Assembly (NCBI GenBank): GCA_947652115.1 | Contig: OX393570.1 | Coordinates: 490,006 to 554,005, forward strand | DNA: 64,000 nucleotides | Source of the DNA: Blastomussa wellsi | Taxonomy: Eukaryota; Cnidaria; Anthozoa; Scleractinia; Plerogyridae | Direction: 5' to 3' | Part shown: positions 45,001 through 54,800 of the stretch, in pieces | How positions within the stretch are numbered: the stretch's first letter is position 1 | Layout of the letters: every line of letters starts with the position of its first letter | The notes under the pieces: generated by a model | The model's input: the letters and a program-made list of their open reading frames with translations, nothing else | Told to the model about the DNA's origin: nothing | Database searches by the model: none | Position numbers and translations under genes: made by a program

Positions 45001-48000
45001 ACAATTCTGTTTTCAGTATTGTATTTTAGTGTTAGCAAATGTGTTACAATAATTGTTGTTCATCCACAGATTGCAAGGTTCATGTAAAGGAACTACTCGG
45101 GAATGGAGAATTTGCTCACGTCAAGTTAGTCAGTTATTGTTTCAGTTAAAACCATATTAGACTCTATTTCTCTTGCTCTTTAAATCGGTCAGTTCTTGAG
45201 CAAAAATGAATTTATAGAATTGAACAATCGATTACAGTGAGGACACTCGAACCGTGAACACTTGACTCCTTTTGTACATTATTTTTTACCACTATCCAAT
45301 GTTAGCCACTCATAACAAATTACAAATCTTGTTTTCAGCGTGGCGTCAAGTTCACGTGTCAACGTTTATAGAACTCGCTAGCGCACAAGTCCTATTAACT
45401 GCATGGAGAATCATATATAAACCGAGAAACCTCTTCCAGTGTTACAAAGATTGAATGAAAACTGTCATTGTTTCTGATTGAGTTATGTTTCTTATACATA
45501 TTGATTTATGGATCAAAATTGTCAATCAAGTGCATTGTGTTTACAGCCGTGTCCATGGAAGAGCCAAACCTCTCACCGAGATCAACAGTGTCGGCAGAGG
45601 AAGGCTGGTAACAAGGGAATGATATTCCAATCAGGTGAGAATTATCTAACCATTAGTGAAAAGCGAAACAGACTTCATTTTAAAACTGTTTTATGAAAAA
45701 GATCTTCAACAACAACAACAGTAACAGCAAAAACAACGATAAACAGGAAATCAGTCTGCTAACACCCTGAATTTATGCTTACCTTTTGATATTGTATAAC
45801 ATTATTCCGAACCTATGTTTATTTCTTTAAGATCCCTGTGGATTGTATTGCGGCTCTGGGCAAAGATGGCGAAAGTCTGATAACGTTGATGATGGTACTA
45901 GGTGCTCAAAATACGGATTGAATGTTTGCATTGAAGGCCGTTGCCAGGTAAAAACCTAAAACCCGTTTACTTAAATTTGGAAATGGGTTTTGGGATGATT
46001 AAGTCGAAGTCAACGCCAGCTAGAAACGTCTCAAAAAGGTATTTAAATAAGAAATACATTGGTTGCACGTGCATTATTGTAAATTTCCAAGCTCTCGCAT
46101 TCTGCTTACTTTAAAGAAAAGTTTACGTAGAACTGAACGCTGTTGGTGTCTTAGGTGTCTACGTCGAAATTTGATTGTTTCATTTCCTCTCTCACTACCT
46201 GCCATGTTTGGCTTATAACTAATTACTTTGAAATTGCGGATATTATTTTAGGTAAAAAAAGAGACAAGGAGGCATTGCACATTAAGTGGGAAAATCCCAT
46301 TCTTAATCAGCAGTTGAGGCATCTAGATTTGTCTCTTTCTTTTTAATTACGTTGTTCCTTTTGTCCTTTATTTTATTGTTATGCGCGCGCTATTTTTGTT
46401 TTCCGCGTATTTCGTATTTCATATTCAAATTGTAACGCAAGTTTTGACGCGTAATTTTGTAACGTACCTTAATAATATAAATTCAAATGTACAACCGTTA
46501 AAAGCTGATTTGCAACTGAAGATGACATGAGAATGTCGAAACAGATTTTGTAAATTGAAAACTGTCGTTTCTTTATTGAGAATTTAAAAAGTATATTTCG
46601 TAGCTGTAGCATGAAGCGGCTAGGTGTATTGCGACCCCCCCCCCCCCTGGATGGGATGCTAGTCTATCGCAGGTTATTATACTCCCCAGCATTCTGTCTG
46701 GTTGCCCCAACAATTCACTGGTACCCGTTTATATACCTGGGTGGAGAGAGGCACGGTGAGAGTAAAGTGTCTTGCCCAACAACACAGCGCAGTGCCGCGG
46801 GCTGAGGCTGGAACCCAGGCCGTCCCGCGCACTAACCGTAAGGCCTCCGCGTCTAACAGTTTTTGGTAATAATCAGGACAATTACACGCGTTTGCCCAAT
46901 TATATAATCTTAGAAGACAAATATCTTCTTAATTTCTGTCAGCATATTAATAGGCCTTTGTCTCCGAGACTATTATTAGAGAGAATAAAAAACACCTGTA
47001 GAATTGAACTTTTCATTGCGAGAGAGAAAAACAAATGTTTCACCATTACGAAACTGGGAGCCTTTGCTCCGTCTTGTTTCATAAACGATCTTTGTCGCCG
47101 AGCTCTTAAAAATGTAATCGCGGTTTTATATTTGTAGTGTAGTGTAGTGAAGTGCAGGGTAGTGTTAGTTTAGTTTTAGCGTAGTGGAGTGGAGTGGACT
47201 GGAGTAGAGTGCAGTGTAGTGGAGTGGAGTGGAGTGTAGTGGGGTGGAGTGGAGTGGAGTGGAGTGGAGTGGCGTGGAGCGCAGTGTAGTGTAGTGTAGT
47301 GTAGTGTAGTGGAGGGGAGTGGAGTGTAGTGTAGTGTAGTGTAGTGTAGTGTAGTGGAGTGGAGTGGAGTGGAGTGGAGTGTAGTGGAGTGGAGTGGAGT
47401 GGAGCGCAGTGTAGTGTAGTGGAGGGGAGTGGAGTGTAGTGTAGTGTAGTGGAGTGGAATGGAGTGGAGTGGAGTGGAGTGGAGTGGAGTGGAGTGGAGT
47501 GGAGTGGAGTGGAGTGGAGTAGAGTGGAGTGGAGCCCAGTGTAGTGTAGTGTAGTGGAGTGGAGTGGAGTGGAGTGGAGTGGAGTGGAGCGCAGTGTAGT
47601 GTAGTGTAGTGTAGTGGAGTGGAGTGGAGTGGAGTGGAGTGGAGTGGAGTGGAGTGGAGTGGAGTGGAGTGGAGTGGAGCGCAGTGCAGTGTAGTGTAGT
47701 GGAGTGGAGTGGAGCTCAGTGTAGTGTAGTGTAGTGGAGTGGAGTGGAGTGGAGTGGAGTGGAGCGCAGTGTAGTGTAGTGTAGTGGAGTGGAGTGGAGT
47801 GGAGTGGAGTGGAGTGGAGCACAGTGTAGTGTAGTGTAGTGTAGTGGAGTGGAGTGGAGTGGAGTGGAGTGGAGTGGAGTGGAGTGGAGTGGAGTGGAGT
47901 GGAGCGCAGTGCAGTGTAGTGTAGTGGAGTGGAGCGCAGTGTAGTGTAGTGTAGTGTAGTGTAGTGGAGTGGAGTGGAGTGGAGTGGAGTGGAGTGGAGT

Positions 48001-50694
48001 GGAGCGCAGTGCAGTGTAGTGTAGTGTAGTGGAGTGGAGTGGAGTGGAGTGGAGTGGAGTGGAGTGTAGTGTAGTGGAGTAGAGTGGAGTGGAGTGTAGT
48101 ATAGTGTGGTGTGGTGTATAGTGCATACGTATTCTTAGTGAAGTGAAGTATCGTGTAAATTCTCTGAAGAGCAAATCGTATTTGTGTATTGTTCAACTTA
48201 GACATCATTTCAACTAGCTCATACTTTAAAAAGCCGTCCAATTCTTTCAAACTCTAAGCGCTTACTTTATTTTAGATGGTGGGCTGCAACCATGAGTTAG
48301 GGTCCGGTGCGAGATTTGACAGATGCCGGGTGTGTAACGGAAATGGAACCTCATGCAAGCGTGTGACAGGGAACTTCACTGAACAGTGGGATAAGCTAGG
48401 TGAGTCTTACATGACGTACCCAGGCAGCTGTGCCAGGGCATGAAACTTCTCAGCGACTGCGCGATACAACAACGACATTTAATTGTAACGCTTGGGTCCG
48501 GATATGTAAGAGACATGTTCGACTTCCCATGCAGATTACTATTAATAAACATTTTATGAGTTCCAGATCAATTCGAGAGTCGTAAAGCCCAAACCAAATT
48601 TACGTCATTACTCTATTCATCATGCACCAAGCCAAGTGTACTACCCTAGGGGGAGGGGGTTAGGGGTTCAGGAGGCTGGTTTTGGTTGGGTATGTGTCAC
48701 CCAGATCTCCAAATTCTTACCCCGTCTTTAAGGATGCTCGTAATGTTGTCTAGCTTGGTAAAATTCTTACAATTGATTGGTTTCTAAACATGCGCCCAAG
48801 CTATAAATGGAAAAGATCACAAGAAACCCGTTGTAACTAGGTGATGTCGATCATTTTACCTTTCTTTTAGGTCCAGTGAATGCACGCCTTATTGTCGAGA
48901 TACCTACAGGCACTTTGTATGCGAGGTTCAAAGAAATGGAAGCTACACGCAATACAATCGGTAAGTACGACTTCTACAAAGATCAGAGCTGTACAGCGTA
49001 ACCAGTTTGGCCAATGGCAAGCTGTTCTTTCTTCACAGGCCTTCAGAATGCTGCTGGTCGCTACCTGTCAACAGGAAAGGGGCGCACAGGCAGCAAGGGT
49101 AAAATATTTTACACCGCAGGCGCAAAGATTTCTCGCTATCAACCGAGGTCTTCCTCTGCAGATGCGCTCTTTATAGTGGGACCCACGACTTCTCCTCTCA
49201 GGGTGGTGGTAAGTGGGTCAATGTACGGAATGTTACTGATCTAACAGTTTAGGCTAGAATGAAGTTATTTGTCAAATCAGTCATGCGACAAACGATTTTA
49301 TCTTCCGTGTGGAAGATCGCACTATTTTTATCTTTGACTCCGCTGAGAAGGAAGTGTCTTGTTGGTCAACTTTTAATGCATATATATCACGACCTACCAG
49401 CACTTGAAGACTTTCCCATTTTTATTTTCCAGTCAGTTAAACAATAAGGTAAGGTAAAGTCTGCATACGAGCCTAGTGCCCAAACAGGACGGAGCTTATC
49501 CCGGTTTCCTTAACATGAAGCAACTGAAAGTTTTTCTTCTCGCCCCCTCCCTTGATGGGATGTTAGTCCATCACAGAGTTGCCCTGTCCCCCCTGCCCCC
49601 GGCAGTAAATTCGACGGTATCCATTTATACACCCGGATGAAGAGAGGCATTGTGAGAGTAAAGTATCTTGCCCAAGAACACACCACTGTGCCCCAGCTGA
49701 GGCTCGACCGTCCGATCTGAAGTCCCGCGCATTAACCATTAGGAAACCGCGACGTGAAAATTGTCACGTCGTTATCAAAGTGCCACACGTTAGTGTCGGA
49801 CAGAACATATTTCATCAATGGGATACCTTTTCAGTATTTAGGGGTGTTGTAACTGAAAGGGAACTCAGAAGCCAATTGCTTGCTTTATTTCAGTTGATAA
49901 GAACTGGTCGTCAAAGAACAAAGGGTGTCCGTTATCAATATTTCAGGCCCCTGTTTCCTAATGAGACTGTCTCTGATGTGAGCGCGTCATTCGAGTGGAA
50001 ATTCGCTGGCTGGTCTTCCTGTTCAGCTTCTTGTTCTTCAGGTTAGTGAGGAATAGACCTTTTCCGCTGCGTGTGTAACTTACCCATTCCAGATCATGTG
50101 ATGCTCTCCCAAGAATTCCTCCTTTGTCCATTTTGGAAATTATTCATTCATTTCCGCGTGCGTTTGTTTGAATTTGAAAGAAATAAGTCTCAAGGGTAAC
50201 ATCATGATCACGTGGTCTGAAGTGGGGCAACAAACAAAAATTGGCATCAAACAGGGTCGTCGTCAGCAGCAGTAACGACATCAACAGTCACAGTAACTAC
50301 AGTAACAGCCTAATTCACTTCATACAAATTTAAAGCAGATCGTACCTGGCCGCATTTGTTTAAAGGGTAGGAAACGCTATCCACAGGATAAATCACTTTC
50401 CACTCTACGCTAACCCTTACGTACTGTTAATACCTACCCGGTTTTAATTTTTGCGCGCTTTTGTAGCTGGCATATGCGTGGCATATAAATTACCAGCCTT
50501 GTTAAATGTCTTAATTGTGAGTTGTACTTGCTTATTATCTCGATCGATTACTTTGTTTTACAGGTTTCCAAACGCGAGATATATGGTGCGTAAGATCAGA
50601 TGACAAGACACCAGCCAGCTTCAGCGCATGCGCAGCTCAGAAAAGGCCTGAGGAAAAGAGAAGCTGCAATACACAGCCGTGTGCGCCAGAATAG
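39045..50694 (+). CDS. ADAMTS-family protein, predicted catalytically dead
   Basis: Twenty-one exons recognised: 39045-39102, 39781-39847, 40088-40404, 40820-40949, 41295-41431, 41558-41644, 42103-42215, 42652-42668, 42763-42865, 43102-43242, 43948-44110, 44542-44637, 44820-44923, 45070-45124, 45547-45634, 45832-45947, 48276-48399, 48871-48960, 49039-49208, 49894-50041, 50564-50694; about 818 residues. Order: signal peptide (MNIAIFICVCLVVV), prodomain (YFGVSEHAK..., GSVVALSNLGGL-ITGMIRTS), basic cleavage site RRYKR, metalloprotease domain, disintegrin-like region, first TSP1 (NWSPCSRSCGGG), cysteine-rich region (VGCNHELGSGA...CRVCNG), spacer, second TSP1 (WSSCSASCSSG). From exon 2 on all phases agree; exon 1 ends in phase 1 but exon 2 needs phase 0, so a small exon (length 2 modulo 3) in 39103-39780 is missed or exon 1 is wrong. 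The zinc site reads HGIGHNMGLPR in place of HExxHxxGxxH: Glu to Gly and third His to Arg. The Met-turn-like VMSS is kept. Likely an extracellular-matrix pseudoprotease; closest subfamily not resolved. Confidence 0.92.
39148..39168 (+). repeat. Run of 21 guanines in ADAMTS-like intron 1
   Basis: An uninterrupted G run directly downstream of the signal-peptide exon. Length may vary between individuals or be an assembly artefact. Confidence 0.8.
41742..41908 (+). mobile_element. tRNA-SINE (family 1), 3'-incomplete copy
   Basis: The head GCGCTGGCCTATTAGGTTAA is altered but the body GTTCTTGGGTAAGACAC, CTCACAGTGCCTCTCTTAAC and AATGGGTACTGGTGAATTAA is clear. The sequence stops matching after TTGGGGCAACC. 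ADAMTS-like intron after exon 6. Confidence 0.75.
43728..43915. mobile_element. MITE family M1, copy 3 (ADAMTS-like intron 10)
   Basis: AACCAAATTACTCTTATAAT, GGAAACCTCAAAATAATAGT, GATTCTAAAGCAAAAAGGAA and GAGACGGATTGCAAATGACC match copies 1 and 2. It ends TATGACGTAAAC about 40 bp before exon 11. Confidence 0.65.
45234..45330 (+). mobile_element. Truncated MITE related to 15413-15624
   Basis: TTACAGTGAGGACACTCGAA, CCGTGAACACTTGAC and CCAATGTTAGCCACTCATA match the left half of the EBPL-intron element; the right half is absent. Confidence 0.65.
46150..46605 (+). mobile_element. 3' end of a retroelement with GIY-YIG-like C-terminus
   Basis: The frame ending at 46346 reads ...GKKRDKEALHIKWENPILNQ..., a tail reminiscent of the C-terminus of Penelope-type or related reverse transcriptases with a GIY-YIG endonuclease (KEA-I--E-P-LN). 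About 250 bp of AT-rich 3' sequence with GAATGTCGAAACAGATTTTG follows, then a SINE. Only the 3' part is present. By eye; moderate confidence. Confidence 0.45.
46606..46858 (-). mobile_element. tRNA-SINE (family 1), minus copy with expanded C run
   Basis: CTGGATGGGATGCTAGTCTA, ATACCTGGGTGGAGAGAGGC and GTAAAGTGTCTTGCCCAAC mark the family. A run of 13 cytosines (about 46635-46647) occupies the position of the C run in the copy at 1890-2186. ADAMTS-like intron 16. Confidence 0.8.
47130..48118 (+). repeat. About 1 kb pentanucleotide array (AGTGG/AGTGT/GCGCAGTGT)
   Basis: Nearly pure 5-bp periodic sequence alternating blocks of GGAGT and GTAGT with occasional GCGCA units. The blocks repeat at a longer spacing (runs of GGAGT followed by GCGCAGTGTAGTGTAGT). 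On the minus strand it gives long artificial frames of L-H-S-T-P repeats. It lies in ADAMTS-like intron 16, about 160 bp before exon 17. Confidence 0.92.
49309..49790 (+). repeat. Dispersed repeat split by a SINE
   Basis: 49309-49448 matches the first part of 37961-38155; the matching continuation GTGAAAATTGTCACGTCGTT resumes at about 49754. The middle is the SINE at 49450-49752. This shows the SINE inserted after this repeat. Confidence 0.7.
49450..49752 (-). mobile_element. tRNA-SINE (family 1), minus copy nested in older repeat
   Basis: AGCTTATCCCGGTTTCC, TTGATGGGATGTTAGTCCAT, ACACCCGGATGAAGAGAGGC and AAGTATCTTGCCCAAGAAC; the head region runs to about 49752. ADAMTS-like intron 19. Confidence 0.78.
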
Positions 50695-50889
50695 ATCACG
50701 TGACAAATGGAGGGCAAAATTTAAGAACAGAACAAAACTTTCTTTGATTTTTGGGGTAAAAAATCACATGCAAGTCATTTTTCAATGTGGGAAATTTGTT
50801 GAAAACGTTCAAGCAAGCAGTATTTTAAGATTAATTAAGCTTATTGGAAAAATGCACAGAGCCATTTCTGGTCATTTCTAAGAAATTTA

Positions 50890-50895
50890 AATAAA
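50890..50895 (+). terminator. Candidate polyadenylation signal of the ADAMTS-like gene
   Basis: AATAAA in TTTAAATAAAAGAGC, about 200 bp after the stop codon at 50694. Confidence 0.55.
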
Positions 50896-50959
50896 AGAGC
50901 TGGGATATTAATGATGTTTCAAATATAAAACATTCATTCTTGTTAAAATACATTAAAAC

Positions 50960-51205
50960 TTGATTATCAATGTTGTGAGTTACCTAACAATATTTAAGGT
51001 GATCAAGCATCATCGAAGACCAATCCACGACGAGGCGAATTTGAGCAACCGTCTGCATGGTCATATGGCGGCGGCAGAAATGCAACGTTTTAAAACTTTC
51101 ACTGCGACAGCGGCTTACATTGTAATGCTATTGACTTTATTCTATGTTCCTTTTATTTGTGATATTGTCGCTTATACTATCCTCGGACATGACATGCCAC
51201 CCTGA
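50960..51205 (+). pseudogene. Rhodopsin-like GPCR fragment (TM5-TM6 region)
   Basis: An 80-codon frame with no proper ATG: a membrane-like start VVSYLTIFKVIKHH, a charged loop with NRL...MAAAEMQRFKTF, then a second helix TATAAYIVMLLTLFYVPFIC and a short tail. This matches the end of TM5, the third intracellular loop and TM6 of a class A receptor. The rest of the receptor is missing on both sides. Directly downstream comes CTGAAGAAGGCAGCACTGCC followed by GAAACGTCGG, typical repeat sequence. A gene fragment, probably carried by or truncated beside a repeat. Confidence 0.55.
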
Positions 51206-51649
51206 AGAAGGCAGCACTGCCGAAACGTCGGTGAACATAACCGAACTTAATAGCGTTAAAGAATACCAAAAACCGTTGTATCACCTGAACAAAACACTAC
51301 ACAGTTTTTAACAATATTATCAAGTGGATTTAATTAATGGCTGAAGTTTTGAGCGTCAGGTATTCTTTATTGTATTTTGAAACAATATGTTAAAAAAAGT
51401 GTAATCTTAAAGGAGATAATACATGTGCTACAACAGTCGTGTTCTAAGTGAAATATCTATGTTCATTTTTGGCGTACACTTCGTTTTGTACTTCCAAAAT
51501 GTTGCAAACACATAAAAGTCAGTTTCAATTGAGCATCGTAAAACTAAAACCAAAGTAATTTGGATTTGGGCAATCACAAAGAACGAAAACAATCCAGTGA
51601 TCCAATCAAAACTGGAAGTAAGTTCGTGTAGCCGATACAAAGGGCGGAA

Positions 51650-51805
51650 AACTTGCTTGCGCGAGTCACGATTGGATTTGGTTTTACCACCGATTGGTTG
51701 AAAAAGTGGCGAGAGATTCTTAAATCAATCGCTTTAAGCGAGCGTGGTAATGCAAAACCAAGGCTAATTACTTTCGACACTCAATTGAAAACCGCTGTAC
51801 AATGT
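51650..51805 (+). repeat. Dispersed repeat, copy shared with 56975-57125
   Basis: GTCACGATTGGATTTGGTTT, GATTGGTTGAAAAAGTGGCG, and GAAAACCGCTGTACA match the second copy with GAAAACCGCTTTACA in the same order and orientation. It abuts the 3' end of the Frizzled-domain gene. Confidence 0.65.
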
Positions 51806-51839
51806 GTAAAGCTAGGTTCTCGCATGGTCTTGGCGTCAC

Positions 51840-54800
51840 TTAATTTTCAAAACAGCGGTATTTTACGGCCACAGAGTTCACTGATAGCATTTCATACTGG
51901 CCATTGTTGACAGAAAAGCGACACTCGTGTCTCCCTTCGTCTTGTCGTCGGGTTTGCTTACACTGCCGAAGAGCGTCCGATGTCGACGCCATACGTACAC
52001 TCGTTCCGTTGTAGAGGTTGATAATTATTCCGTCGATCGCAAAGCGGATTCCAGGCGAGGAGCATTTTAAGATAATTGGAAAAGTTGATGAAATCACTGC
52101 AGATAAAACAAAGACAGTGTAAGAGTTTTGCTGCTGCGCTGCGGGCAGAGTACAGAATCTCGGTTTCTCTGCTCCGTTTTTGACTGGACTTCAGCGTCCA
52201 GTAAAAAAAATAAAAGAAAATTCAAACGACTACACTACGCGGCAAACCTAGATACGTAAAAATACGCAGGCTCGCACACAGTGGCACAGTGTATTTTTCA
52301 CCAGATGACTTTAGATCAATTAAAACAGCACACGAACACAAACCTCGCGGTGTCCTGTATCGTGCACGTTTACATTTCCATAACCAATGCTGAACAAAGT
52401 GTTTAAACCATACCCTAAACCTATACCCCGTGGTGTTTCAAATATCTTATACAAGGGAGGTCGCCTTGTCCAACATATTCTACGAGCAAAATCTGAAGAA
52501 TGGTCTAACCATATGCAGTTTACAGGTACAACGCGCATAAACAACAACAACAACAACATCTAATACCTGTACAGGGTCGACTGTGAGGACCAACACAATC
52601 CATTGTGGTCAGCGGATCACCAAAGCATAAGCGCTTTCGTGACAGAGTCGGGAATCTCGCGCAGTTCAAATCAGCCAACCAACGCGCGGACATGTTAGCG
52701 CACTCCGTTTTAACTTTCTCGCAGAAGGTTTGACATGGCGGAAGTGGTGCTCCGTCTGAAGTGCAATATGGTGCGAACAGAAAGCAGACGAACCGCTTCA
52801 GGTGAGCAGAACAATTAGACTTCAGATGTGATTTGAACGCCTTTGAATTCAGGAAGCGATTCACTTCAGATTGGTTGGAATGGTTCAGAAAGTTCGGTAG
52901 AATGGTGTAAGTGTAGTTTAAGCTTTTGCACATCGGGACCCTCAGTGGCTGGCAACGCGACCGTTGCTGAGCTACCTCTGTCGCTGAATATTAAAATAGA
53001 GTGAACAGAGTCAGGAGTGTAGACAGATCAGTTAATATACGACCTTACAACATCAATACATTCTTGTAATTCTAAACCTCCACAAAATGTACTCGCTTTG
53101 GAAAGGAGATTAAAAATACCTGACTCTTCTAAATTCGTGTCTAGGAGATGTATAGCAGGAGTCAAGATAAAAGAGAGTTAAGAAAGAGAGAGGGAAATGA
53201 GAAAGAAAGGAGCGGGGGAACGGAGCGGGAATCATAATTCTTCTCTTTCCCATCCTTTCCTTTTAAGCTATTTTTTCTGCTTTATTGCGCGTTCAATAGT
53301 CCAATTATGAGCTGTCTGTGTCAAAATTCGTGTGCAACCATTCATACAAAAATGAATCTCAACTACACGATGATTTCCATCCAAAACCAACTCGGTTTCA
53401 TATGAAAACGTTTGTAGGAAGAGTCGTTTTGAAACAGAGACAAACGGCAAATTAGACAAAGACGTGTTTGCGCGGGCCACTGGGGACGATACAATAAATA
53501 TGAAGTGTTTTGAGACTTGAACTAAATGACTTACTCTCCTTACTGAAAGCGTGTGCATAAGAAGATGTTCCTACTGTATCGTTAGCTAACATGTGAGAAA
53601 TTTCCGAGAATTGAAAAATACTATAATACTATAATAATTTCAATAGTCCTTCATGTTTTCTTTGTCTAGATATCTCTGGAGTTACGAAGTTGAAATGCGA
53701 GGGCTACGGTACGAGAAAGTATTTTTCTATTGGCTCCACAGTATGATTGAACTGCTCTCAGGTAAGATAATTTTCAACAAAAGTAAGCACTTACGTGAAT
53801 ATATAATTACTTACTCTTTGGACACTTTGGTTTCAAACAGGAGCTCCCGTGCCTTTTGCCAGACGACGGAAAATATGTACAGTTCATAACACTTGGCCAT
53901 AGGAAGCCAACATTCTTCATAACAGGCTCACAGCCACGCCTCGCGTCCTCGCAAACCTTCCTACACGGAGGAAGTTTGTATTCTATGTTAAAAACACAGG
54001 GAGGGACGTACAAAACACAGAGAAAGAACTTTAGTACAGGGGAACAGTCGAGTTTCACCAGCGGAGAATATACTTGGATTCTTGACTCAGCTTCTTCTTG
54101 CGTCTCATCGCGGAAAAAGTTGGGCATCCGAACGAGGCTGTAGCCAAGCCCGTGACACATGCTTGTGTTACTTAGTGCCTCACATTGTTTCGGCACCTCT
54201 ACTGGTTCCTGGACTATAGAAAAAAATCACAAATTTATTTCAAAGAACTTTTGATAAAAATATTCACGCTATTTTTACTACAAGATATAATAAATTCTAT
54301 CATTTATTTCGAACTTGATAATGATGACATGAAGTCATCGAAACCCTTTTACATGCTAGACAATTGAATTCTCTAACACCCTTTAATTCCCATTTAATTA
54401 ATAAAATTTTAATAACATATTTTGAAATTCGACGTTTTGGAGTCGGGACATTTTTGTGCAAAAGTCACAAAAAGGGCGAAACAGCTTAGGATCGGATCCA
54501 GGCATTTTTGATAAGGGGGTCCAAAGTTGAGTAATAATAAGCGATGCTGTCGATGCGAGAATTTTGACGTCAAAAAAGAAGTTAGGTTAGGGAAGGGGGA
54601 GGCCGGATCCGGATCCCCGACGCTCCCCCTGGATCAGCCACTGAGCTGTCCACGGTTACCACCCTAATATAACTATTTGTATCGTGTTGATGTCTAGCAA
54701 AGTCAACGTAGTATCAGTCTCGCAGTGCATTTGTATTACAGTTCATGGCTTGGTTTGGCTTTTTAGGTCTCTTGTAGGGGTCTTGTAAGCTAGCAGCCTT

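Noticed and set aside
47106..48250. Long minus-strand frames of 150-361 codons made of L-H-S-T-P repeats
   Set aside because: They are the translation of a pentanucleotide satellite: 5-bp units read in frame give a 5-residue repeat in every frame. No start context, splice signals or non-repeat domain supports a protein.
52320..52559. Minus-strand frame continuing past the third CRD exon
   Set aside because: The exon ends at a clear donor (ACAG|GTATTA at 52567) that leaves the right phase for the last exon; the continuing frame reads intron sequence with an AAC repeat.
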